NCBI GenBank assembly: GCA_002245135.1
Contig: NGBS01001160.1
Coordinates: forward strand, 434,001-498,000
Direction: 5' to 3'
DNA length: 64,000 nt
DNA from: Proteromonas lacertae
Taxonomy: Eukaryota; Sar; Bigyra; Opalinata; Proteromonadidae
This document shows positions 47,014-57,311 of the stretch, piece after piece (positions within the stretch are counted from its first letter, which is position 1; every line of letters begins with the position of its first letter). Made by a program: the position numbers and the translations under genes. Under the pieces are notes generated by a model. That model was given only the letters and a program-made list of their open reading frames with translations, ran no database searches and was not told where the DNA came from.

Positions 47014-47402
47014 TTAGAAATGAATGAAATGAATGTCAAAATTACAGAATTACAGGTAATTCTTAAAAATTCCTAAAAAATGACGGAAAAAGAGAATTTA
47101 TGTTTAAAAACTAGATAAATGGTATTTTACTGATATATTTTATTACAATACGATATAATTATGTGTTTTCAAAACATTATTATGAAATGGTACTTTTATT
47201 AAAGCATAATAAATTCATTACACTGTGGGTATTGGAAATATATTTGAATTAAAGCATTTTAAGAGTGAATTATCAATAGAATCGAATATAAATCAAGAAA
47301 AAAAGAAAAACTTCTCAAACACAATCAAGTTTTCTCGAACTTTCTCTTTTTTTACTTTTCAATTTTTAAACAGAATATAACATTTTGAATTGATTTAAAA
47401 CT
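47014..47402. other. AT-rich divergent spacer
   Basis: About 390 bases between the start of the asparaginyl-tRNA synthetase (minus) and the start of the next plus-strand gene. I see no exon or RNA gene. It should hold both promoters. A run of T-rich and TTTCT-rich sequence lies at about 47320-47365. Confidence 0.45.
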
Positions 47403-48179
47403 ATGAAACGTAAAATTGATGATTATGAGAGTAATATGGATACCAATACCATTTACAATGAAGCAGATCTGATGAATCTTCCGAAAAGGTATTATTTTTA
47501 TTTGAATTTTACTTTAGAACAAAGTACAGAGCATTGGAGGATGTTGGGGATTTAAAACTGTCGATAAATAACATAGAAGCAAAAGAATTGAAAAGGTATA
47601 TTTTAATGATTGTATTTTTATATTTATTTAGACGTAGAAATGATGATGATGATGATTATAAGGAAAGGCAAGTGAGAAGAAAAATAGGTGTTTGTAATAC
47701 AGGTGATTTCACTTCAGTAGTTGATCCATCTATATCTAAACCACAATCATTAGATATAATTATACATCCCGAAGCTATGAAACAGGAATTGATTAATAGC
47801 TATATGGATGTAGTTCAAAATATGGTTTTTAATAATTTAACAAGGCGTAACACATTAAGATCTATGCCAATTATCCCATGCAAGGAACATATAGATGAAA
47901 ATGATGAAAATGAACAAGTATGTTATGAAATCTTTTTGTTTTTTTGTTCTTTCATCTACAATTATGTTTTATTATTTGTATTTTATAATAATTATAATAT
48001 GATAGAATGGTTGGAATAACACAGAATCTCCGTTTCCTCCTACTTATTGGCCATTAATACCTGGTTCTCCTCCTAATGCAAGAATATTATGTCCAAGATG
48101 TCAGAAAGAGAAATATTATTGTAAATGTCCAAAAGAAGATATAAATATTTCTTTTCCAGATGATCTTGAAGTTGATTAA
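47403..48179 (+). CDS. Unknown nuclear-type protein with zinc ribbon-like end
   Basis: Four exons join from ATG at 47403: MKRKIDDYESNMDTN, then TKYRALEDVGDLKLSINN, then a basic stretch after an Asp run (DYKERQVRRKIGVC), and a final exon after an intron of about 89 bases. The last exon reads WNNTESPFPPTYWPLIPGSP, then CPRCQKEKYYCKCP, a cluster of Cys able to bind zinc, and ends DDLEVD. The product is about 210 residues. I recognise no family. The basic start, the acidic end and the Cys cluster suggest a nuclear role, by inference only. All introns fit the local consensus and keep the frame. Confidence 0.55.
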
Positions 48180-48307
48180 GTGTTGTTTTGTAATAGTCGT
48201 GTAGATATCATATTTATAATCTATTTTTCTTTTATTTGTTATTTATTATGGTATAATACAAACCCAACAACAAAAATGTTAAAGCATAAGAGATAACCCT
48301 AAATATC

Positions 48308-48703
48308 TTAAACTGTTTGAGCATTGGATTGACCTCCACTTCCACCAATAGCATTTGGGCAGAATGCTTTAATACCGTAGTAGATAACCATGATTACAAC
48401 ACAAATACCACATAAGAGACCAGCTGGGAAACCTCCAAATGTAAAGCATAATACTACATATAATATAAATCTGAAAAGTGGTGGTTCGAAGATCTTGATA
48501 CATGGATCAAGGCAAGATAAGAATGACATTGGTCCTACAACTTCTGGAGCTTCTAATGTGCATACAACAATACCACAAATGATATCTAAGATACCAAAGA
48601 CTATATTTGTAGCACCTCCAGATGCAAAGCACCAGATACCTGAGATAACTAAGCATAATGCAGTAATTAAACCGCAAATGTGAGCAATGCAATCAAAATC
48701 CAT
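48308..48703 (-). CDS. Flower/TVP18-family membrane protein
   Basis: A single exon of 131 residues with four membrane spans: IAHICGLITALCLVISGIWC, IVFGILDIICGIVVC, FRFILYVVLCFTFGG and LLCGICVVIMVIYYG. After span two comes CTLEAPEVVGPMSF; the LEAP phrase with its Glu at this position matches the flower (CACFD1) and TVP18 family, where the acidic residue lines the proposed channel. Flower proteins are linked to vesicle calcium entry in animals, TVP18 to Golgi vesicles in yeast. The tail is Gly/Ser-rich. Assignment rests on topology and this motif; other small tetraspan families are possible. Confidence 0.65.
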   Translation of the reverse strand: MDFDCIAHICGLITALCLVISGIWCFASGGATNIVFGILDIICGIVVCTLEAPEVVGPMSFLSCLDPCIKIFEPPLFRFILYVVLCFTFGGFPAGLLCGICVVIMVIYYGIKAFCPNAIGGSGGQSNAQTV

Positions 48704-48823
48704 AGTATGATTTAGAAAATCAAAGATTTATTAACTATTGAAAATCAACGAATCAGATTGTATTTTTGCATCTAAAAATTAGGAACGACCCAAATACTGG
48801 ACAGCGATTAAAATGAGCAGATC

Positions 48824-50423
48824 ATGAGCGAGTATTAATTTTATTTATTTCTCTTTATCTAGGCAACAAGAAGAGAGTATTTTTATTTCAAAGTAAGTGT
48901 ATTTCTATAGGTTCACAACCTAAAGAAGAAAATATTCATATAGGTATAGCTATTACTCCATTTTTTCAATATTTATTTTTTTTATATAGAAAATACTTCT
49001 GACACAAATATTCCAAGTATATAATAACTTTACATATTTTTAGAGATATGTAATAACTGTGGAATTGAAGGTCATTTTTCTAGAGATTGTCCCAAAGAGA
49101 GAATGTCATTACTGTCATGAATATGGACATATTGCGAAAAATTGCCCAAAAATACAACACAAATACAAATTATTAACCTGTTTCAACTGTGGCAAATATG
49201 GTCACTTATCACGTGATTGTAGAGAACCAGTATTAATACTTTTAAGATAATTTATAGCTTCAGATTCACAAGGTTGACATAAAACCAACATTTCGAGGAG
49301 GTAGAAGAGATGTACCTCCACCATCGCGTTATAGTGATAGTAACAGTAATTATAAAAGGCCAATTTATAGTAGCAGTTATAACAATAGAAGAAGAAATAG
49401 TAGAAGTAGAAGCAGAAGTACAAGTTATAATAATAATAAGAACAATACTCGTCATTATAGTAAAAGTCGATCAAATAGTATAGACAAAAGAAGGAGAAGT
49501 ACTGTAAGAAGTAGAAGCAGAAGTGCTAGTTATTATAACAATAGAAGGAATACTTATGATAATAGAGACAATTATCAATATAATAATAATCGAAGAAGTA
49601 GAAGTAGAAGTGATAGAAGATATATTCCTGATAATATTGATTATAAAGGAAGAGATGATAGAGATAGTGATAGAAGAAGAGGAAGAAGAAGTGAAGGTAA
49701 TTATTATGAACAAAGAGAAAGTTATAATAAATATAATGATTATGAAAGAAATAATGATTATAGACGAAGAGAAAGTAGTCGAAGTAGAAAAAGAAGTTAT
49801 AGTAGAGATAGAGATACATCAATAGAAAGAAGAGGAAGAGATAATAGTTATTATAAACGAGATGATAGTAGCTATAATAATGATAGAAGAAGAAATGGAA
49901 GAAGTAAAAGTCAGTAGTATGAGTGATAGTCGAAGTAACAGTAGAAATAGAAGAGATAAAGGAGGAAGACGAAGTTATAGTCGAGAAATTGATAGAAGAA
50001 AGAGTATAAGACGAAGTAATAGTCGAGAAAGAGAAAGAGAAAGTGGTGGTGGTTATAGAAGAAATAGAAGTGATAGTCGAGATAGAAGAAGTAGTTATGA
50101 TTATAATAATAGTGGATATATTAGTAGAAGAAATAGTTCAATACCTCCACCACCACCTTCATCTTATATACCTCCTCCTAATTCACTACAACATTCACCA
50201 CCATCATCATATCTATAAACGAGATAGATCTTATAGTAGAAGTAAAAGCAGAAGTTTGAGTAGAAGTATATCATCTAAAAGATCAGTTTCACGTTCAATT
50301 TCACCATCACCATCTAATCCAATGGGAGGAGTTCCTGCTAATAGTGATAGATATATACCACCTGGTTATGTTGATGATAGAAAATATTATGCTCAGAATA
50401 AGAGTAGTGATGCAAGATATTAG
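48824..50423 (+). CDS. Zinc-knuckle RS-domain protein, frame-broken
   Basis: Three CCHC zinc knuckles are visible: [28 protein letters not shown] and [14 protein letters not shown]. After an intron (about 49231-49258) a very long Arg/Ser/Tyr-rich domain follows ([30 protein letters not shown]), ending QNKSSDARY at 50423. This plan fits RNA-binding splicing factors such as RSZ-type SR proteins. The frame shifts by one extra base at about 49097-49101, 49911-49917 and 50211-50218, with no intron able to explain it. Much of the RS frame has no ATG and so is easily missed. The 5' exons from 48824 are uncertain. It may be real with assembly errors, or decaying. Confidence 0.6.
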
Positions 50424-50634
50424 ATATTTTCAATTTGTGAGTGACATTGTTGGATGATGGAATTGAAATTACTAAAATTTGTTTTTTTTGTATTGAAATT
50501 TTTGAGAATGTTGTGAATATAGGATTAATTGTGAAAATTATATAGAATATAGCGTTTAGAAAAATAAAAATAATAGGATAATAGTAGATAGTTTTGATTT
50601 AATCCAGTAATTTAATATGTAGGCTTGAATTCCT

Positions 50635-52461
50635 ATGTTTGATTTGCTGAATATCTTTTCAAATGAATCATTTGCAGGGTATGTAAGAGTTATTATGATA
50701 ATAGAGACAAGACCAGATCTGGAAACAACCTATTTTCTGAAAAAAGTATTTGGCATGTCCAAAAAACTGACAGATTATGGAATTACCATATTGTTATACC
50801 TAGAAAAATATGTATAATAGTAAAGTTTTATTTCGTTTGTAGTTTCAACGGGATTCTGCTCAAATAACATATCATTTACTAAAACATCAAAAAATAGATG
50901 TATTAGAAAATGCAATTAAAGAAGATAAAATACTGGAACTAGTTGAAAAAGAATTAAATGTAGATATTTCAGAATCAGTATTATTCTTTTTCTTATTATG
51001 TTGTAGATTTTACCATATACAGATCCTCTTCAATCCACATTAATAGGAAGGAGAGCATTATCATATCTAGATGCAGCTAGTTTAGCTAGATGTGGTTGTG
51101 TTTGTACAAAATGGAATAAATGGGTTTATGGTAAAAGAAATTATAAAATCGAAAAAGATGATGATGATAGCAATAATAGCAATAACAGAACAATAAATAG
51201 AAATAGAGGTACATCAGTATCATACGTATCCAATGATGTATTCTTACCGAAATCAACAAGTGAATCAGAAATTGGAAATATTACAATACCAAGAGATATT
51301 GTAAGAAATACAACTCAAAAACATGTAAGAATCGATACAGATCCTTATATCTCTGTATTACCACCAGTGAAGAAAGCTTTATTCAAATGGAGAATTCAAT
51401 TATCAGGTATACCAGCGGAATATAGATATAAATATTGGAGATATGTGACAGAATTGGAAATGAAACAAGATTCGGATATAATGCATAGACAACCAGGAAT
51501 ATTTGAATTATTTGTAGATCAATTACCACCGCCATCACTATATAAAACTATAAATGATGATATATCTTTTTTTTAAGACTATTATTATTATTATTTGTTT
51601 TTCTTAATGAATAAAAGTTCATAGAACATTCGTGTATGATAGTAGATATGGTGAATCAATGAATGATCGTATATTTAAAATAATAATTATTTATAATTAG
51701 ATGATTTCGATGAAAAAGGTGAGTTATTAACATTAGAAGAGAAAAATAGAAGATTAATTCGACTATTGCATGCAATATCATTTTTACATGATACTTTATT
51801 ATATTGTCAAGGAATGAATCATATTGGAGCTGAATTACTACGAATCTCAAAATGGAATGAAGTAGATGCATTTTGGCTATTTAGTAGTTTCGTAATGAGT
51901 AAACAGACAAGATTATACGAGTTATATATGCCTGGATTACCACGTCTTCATGTTTGTCAATATATATTAGGAAGGTTAATAAGGCAATTTTTACCAAAAT
52001 TAGCTTTACATTTTGAAACAATAGGATTAAATACTGAAATGTTTTCTACTGAATGGTTTATTACTTTATTCTCTTCTCATTGTTTATTACCTCCTTCTGT
52101 TGTTTCACGATTGTTAGATACATTTTTATATCAAGGATGGAAAGTGATTTATAGAATTGCACTTTCTATTTTATCATTTTTTGAAGAAACTATGTTGGTA
52201 TTTGATCTAGAAAAATGTCTTGTCTATCTTCAAAGATTGCCTAATTCAGGAGTAAAAGATCTTACTCAGGAAGAAGCTAATCAAATTGTCAGTAATTCAC
52301 TTACTTTTAAATTTAGTACTGCATACTTGGATGATTTAGAAAGAGTATATGATAGTGACAATTTAACACCTTCACCATCCGATAGAACAACAGGAACTTC
52401 AGAAAGATCGTCTTTTGAGAAAGTTACATCATTTTTCAAGAAACGACCAACCTCTGCTTAA
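50635..52461 (+). CDS. F-box plus TBC (Rab-GAP) protein
   Basis: Exons from ATG at 50635 join through short GTAT...AG introns. An N-terminal helical part (VFGMSKKLTDYGITILLYLE) is followed by an F-box-like stretch, LIGRRALSYLDAASLARCGC then VCTKWNKWVYG, and an Asn-rich linker. The TBC domain has WRIQLSGIPAEYRYKYWRYV, the Arg-finger stretch (HRTFVYDSRYGE), the Gln-finger motif YCQGMN, STEWFITLFSSHCLLP and LLDTFLYQGWKVIYRIALSI, so both catalytic fingers are present. It should switch off a Rab GTPase; the F-box would tie it to an SCF ubiquitin ligase. One junction, at about 51562-51617, cannot be joined by a GT-AG intron (see findings). Confidence 0.8.
51562..51617 (+). other. Possible U12-type (AT-starting) intron
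   Basis: Between the exon ending INDD and the exon starting HRTF there is no GT donor. Instead ATATCTTTT follows directly, close to the U12 donor ATATCCTTT, and TTTTCTTAATGA lies about 11 bases before the AAAAG end, close to the U12 branch site TTTTCCTTAAC. Ending after AAAA at 51616 gives INDDVHRTF in frame, the exact TBC pattern IxxDVxRT; ending after AAAAG at 51617 does not. Confidence 0.4.
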
Positions 52462-52526
52462 ATATAATGTATGTTATACTTTTGTTTATAAAAATAATAC
52501 TTAAATTATATTCTGTTGTTGATAAA

Positions 52527-53320
52527 ATGAAAAAAATACACTCAAACGTGTTTGTGACAAAATATTTAATTTTTGCTCTTTTCATGTTATATAAAGTATT
52601 TAATTTGTTGATTATATATGCAACTATTGTATCATGTCAAAATCTTTGTAATTCAGGTGATTATTTATCTAAAGATCATAAACCAGTGAAATGTCTATTT
52701 ATTCCAAATTGTGCAATAAAAAGTGCAATTTTCACAGATTTGGAATTAGTAGTTGGGAATGATAAATCTATTCATACATCAATTATTTCAATATGCCACA
52801 ACGACAACTACCTATATTTTGAGTTCGAAAATTTCAATGATTCATTAGCCTTATCAAAGAATGCAAATAAAGATAAATTTTTAGATAGTTCTTCTCAGAT
52901 TTTCATTTCATTTGGAAAAGAAGATCCATCAGAGTATTATAATATTTTCATCACTCCATTCAACAATCTTTTTATAAACAAAATTGAAAATTCAAAAGCA
53001 GTTAAACCAATTCTAGACTTAAATCCAAATATATTCCATGGTTCAACTCCCAATCAACATAATCAGAAATGGAGAGCAACAATAGATGTACCTTTATCAT
53101 TTTTGACCAATATAAATGAAATAACACAACCAATTATACTCAGAACGAATATTCTACGAATTGTGAGGTCAAATGTATTTTTTATAATTATATTTTACAT
53201 TAGAATAATGATAAGAAATGTGATAAGAGTAGTTGTCAGTATTATCTGTGGAATGGTCAGTTGAATGACAAATCTATACCAGATAGTAGTGATATGGGTA
53301 TTTTAGTATTATCTTATTAG
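52527..53320 (+). CDS. Secreted protein with CBM9-like domain
   Basis: ATG at 52527 gives a long hydrophobic leader (YLIFALFMLYKVFNLLIIYA then TIVSCQN). The mature part starts with Cys-rich CNSGDYLSKDHKPVKCLFIP. It continues with a beta-rich domain whose phrases (SICHNDNYLYFEFENFND, SSSQIFISFGKEDPSEYYNI, FITPFNNLFINKI, WRATIDVPLSFL) follow the carbohydrate-binding family 9 / DOMON-like pattern. An intron near 53173-53201 leads to the last exon (CDKSSCQYYLWNGQ), ending at TAG 53318-53320. No anchor is visible. It may bind sugars outside the cell or in an organelle. The match is structural in feel and not certain. Confidence 0.5.
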
Positions 53321-53413
53321 TTAAATGTATTAATTAAATATATTTATGTATATGAATAAAGTGTTATTTGGGTTTATTCTTCATAAATACAAATATCAAT
53401 ATTTGAATATAAT

Positions 53414-56400
53414 CTATAGTTTTGGAAATAAAAATTCAGTTACTTTTTTATCTTTATACAACTTGAAATATATCTTTTGTGCTGCATTTGCATATGCTCT
53501 TTTCCTTGAAGTTTCATCATCACTTAGCGTAGAAAAACAATCTTTTCTTCCATCATTATGAATCTTTTTAATTTCTAACCATACAACATATAATTTTCCT
53601 TCTTCACTATCTTTATCTATTTTCTCATGATATTTTACTTCAATTCTATAATAATAATAACAAAAATAACATATACTTATAACCTTTTCTATTAACAAAT
53701 TCATGTAAAAAACTAACGGCATTATGATAACCTAGCAATGCTCCACTTTCTTCAATCAAAATGTATTTAGAATCAAATAAATCAGAATCTTCATCATCTT
53801 CATCTTCACCATCTGAACCTTTTAAATATTCTACTGATATTTGCTCAGCCATACTATAGAAATAAAATAACCAATGAAAATACTGGAATGATGAAATAGA
53901 ACCACCTCCTTCATCATTATTAGGTACAAAATAATAGAATGAACTATTCATTGCACGAGCTCTTCCTTGACTTTGTATAAGAGATTTTGGAGTAGCAATT
54001 TTATCATATCTAATTACATGATTACACTCTGGAATATCTAAACCTTCTTCACCAATTTGTGTTGATATTAGTATATTGCAATTCTATTTTGATATAAATG
54101 GAAATATATTATACCCTTTCAAACTGTCTTATTGCTGTTTCTTGTTGAGCTCTTGTCATAGTTATCAATGAACCTGATTTTCCATGTCCACATAACCAAA
54201 CTGGTTTTAAAGTTGGTATAAATATCTTTAAAGTATTTGATAATACAGTTGTTTCTACTCTAGTTTCAACAAACAGAATGATTTTTGATTGACTATCATA
54301 TTTACCGATTCTATATGGATTACAAAAACTTATGATTATTATACGCAGTGATTAAACGCACCAGCTTCTGTAACTTTTCTGAACATCTATGAAAATCATC
54401 ACTATTATCATCGCAATAACATCTCAGTTCTCCATCAATTGTATCATATAATGTTCTATCAGTAATATTAAAATCTTTGATGGCTTTCAATGTCCAAAAT
54501 GGGCCAATTGAATAAATACAATGTATTATATCATTCAATCTCATATTATTCTTCTCATCTCCATCTATTTTTAAACCTTCTAATGTCTCTATTAATGGAT
54601 CTAATGATAGATTTTTATTATAAGTGATAATCTATTAAATAATAAAATAAACAACTATACTTGCTCTTGTGGTCTATTTGTATGTTCATTCAATTCATTT
54701 TCAGCTTCTTTTGACAACTTTGCTACATCTGAATCCATAACTTTAGTCAAATCAATAACCATCTTTTTAATTTCATCTTCTTTTATTACATTAGCTTTTA
54801 ATGGAGTGGCAGTTAAACCAACTATTCTAGGAAGTGTTTTATGAATCTGTTCTTCAGAATATCCTTTCCTCCTTAATCTATAGAATAAAATAAAATTAAA
54901 AAATACTCTTCATATTTACGATAATAATGAGCTTCTTGAATTACTTTATATCTATGCCCTTTTGTTCCATGATGACATTCATCATATATTAATAATGCAA
55001 CTCTATCAATAGTTAATGCAGCATGAGATAATGCTTGTTCAAATACATCTGGAACACAAATTACAATTTCATTACTATAGCTTTCCCATATATATGAATC
55101 ATAACTTTTTTTACCAGTCAATTGATTTACTTTTACTGCAATATTCTTTGCTCTTAGATATTTCTCAATACTTCTTCCTTGTTGAGTAATTAAGTTAGTT
55201 GTTGGTACTAACATAACAATTAATTTGCCTTTATTCCAACTACAATTAATGAAATGTTCAATAACTAAAGTTGCTACTAGAGTCTTACCTGATCCTGTTG
55301 GAGCAACAACTATTGTGTTTCTCTAATAAATAAATAAATAAATATATATATATATAATACTTCAACACATTGTCTATAAAACTCATATTGATATGATCTG
55401 GGTTTTACTACACTTACACCATCATTATTTGTATCTGAAATTGAATGTAGAATTGACTGTTGAGCAGATTGTTGCATTGTCTGTTGTTGTATTTGGGATT
55501 GAATTGGTGATATAGGTACTGGTTGATATGGTTGCTGGATTGGTTGCTGATATGTTTGATATGGTTGTTGTACTGGAATTGAATCAGATGGTCTGAATCC
55601 TGTAGTTGTAAATTGTGGATGTTGATTCATCATTGAACTATTATTACTGCTATTATATGATTGTTGTTGTTGTATTGGTAAAGGTAAATTATTTGACATT
55701 GGCATTGGCATTGTAGAATTAAACTGCGGAACTGCTGCTGATGGACTGTTATATCTTAGTGGAGATGGTTGATTACTAATCGATTGTGATATATTAATAA
55801 ATCGATTATCAGCAAGACATTGACTTTGCGGTTGGCTTAGTGGTAGTGGTATATCATAAGATGTATTTGAAACACCTAATGAATTAGTTGGTAATGATGA
55901 TGATATTGTTCTTGATGATGATGATGATGATGATGAAGAAGAAGAAGAAGAAGAAGAACTATCACTATTCATTAATACTTTAAATCCCTATTATTCATAA
56001 ATCAATTAATATCTATATACATATCTACTCAAATCAGATGGAGAAATCTCTTTAAAATTAGATGGAGGCAATACTGTTCTTTCACTATCACTAATTAAGC
56101 TACTATCTATTACATAAATATAACAATTATAATAATACTAAATATAACTGGTCCATCATCACTTTTATATTTGTGATGATTAGTATATATGTATAATATT
56201 CTCTTTGCAGCTTCACCTTCTGCTTCTTCGTATGTATTATACTCTTTTTCACATCCTTCTGGTCTATCAGGTGGAGTAATATCATATTTAAATTTCCCAC
56301 TTGTTGTTCTACTTATACTATAGGTGTAATCTCTTCTGTGGTTTGTAGATTCATAGTCCTTTAATTTTTTAAGAAATTTGTACCATTTAAATCTTCCAAA

Positions 56401-57098
56401 TTGACTAAAGGTTTATTTGGTGTTGTATATTGACTATCACCTGTATAATGATAAAGAACCAATCTAGCCAATTCCTAATACAAAATAAAAATAAATTATA
56501 TAATATAATCTATACATCTTTACTTTCTTTTTGTTAGGGTAAAATCCTCCATTTTCTATTTTACTACCATCTTTAAATAACGCATATGATCTAAATATCT
56601 TTCTACCATTATAATCTCTTTCTTCACACTCTTCAGTGTAATTAAAATCAAGTCTTCCACAACTGTTTTGTTTTAAAGTATTTAAATCTGCTCTGTACTT
56701 TCCTGCAATACTTGCGCTTAGGTTCAATTGTGATGATGTAGAGGATCTTGAAGATGCAGAAGAACCTATACAACCAAAATAATATTTTCAGTGATACCAA
56801 TGCTAGAAGGTAGCGAATCAGCAATTTCTTCTTTATAATCACATCGGTAATCTGGATGTTTTAACAAAATATATAGCAAAATGTGAGATGCTTCCTATAA
56901 AATACAATAAATTATGCTTACCTGCTCAGCTGCCTTTTTTGATTTGTTTATCTGTATGGTAGAATATTTCTTACCATTATACACAAAATATCCAGTAAAA
57001 CGTTGATCATGTGGAGGTCCTGTACTACTAGTATATATTTTCACTGGATCTAACCCAAGTCTTTGCCTCTCTGTGTTATAAATGCTTTTATAATCCAT
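53414..57098 (-). CDS. Dicer/RIG-I-type DECH helicase with dsRBDs, no RNase III
   Basis: About ten exons join in one frame from ATG at 57096-57098. The first dsRBD is textbook: YKSIYNTERQRLGL, GPPHDQRFTG, INKSKKAAEQEASH. A second (KYRADLNTLKQNS ... NGGFYPNKKKVK) and a dsRBD-like third (CEKEYNTYEEAEGEAAKRIL) follow, then a Ser/Gln/Pro linker. The helicase shows motif I APTGSGKTLVATLVIEHF, motif II DECHH, VGLTATPL, and in the second half STQIGEEGLDIPECNHVIR and motif VI QSQGRARA. A C-terminal dsRBD-like domain (HEFVNRKGYK ... TSRKRAYANAAQKI) ends the protein. PAZ and RNase III domains are absent. The nearest known plan I recall is the Dictyostelium helicase HelF, tied to RNA silencing. Role here is inferred. 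Confidence 0.85.
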
Positions 57099-57311
57099 CA
57101 AGCCTCAAAATCAAGCTCGTCTCACTTAATGTCTCATTCATCATTCATTACATTGCATGTCTTATTAACGTAAAATAACACGTCATTAATTCATTTAAAT
57201 GGAAATTTGTCATAAAGACAACAATATTATGTTGAATATCACTAGTAACAGTAACAATAATAAATAATAACACTATAAACTATTATAGCTATTAATATCA
57301 GAATAAATAAT

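Noticed and set aside
49202-49822. Tyr-, Ile- and Ser-rich ORFs on both strands
   Set aside because: All are shadow frames of the Arg/Ser/Tyr repeat codons of the RS protein; the true RS frame lacks ATG and is easily overlooked.
53414-57098. Complete Dicer
   Set aside because: No PAZ or RNase III motifs (such as the ExxxD-type nuclease signature) are found before the stop at 53414, and the next genes are on other topics.
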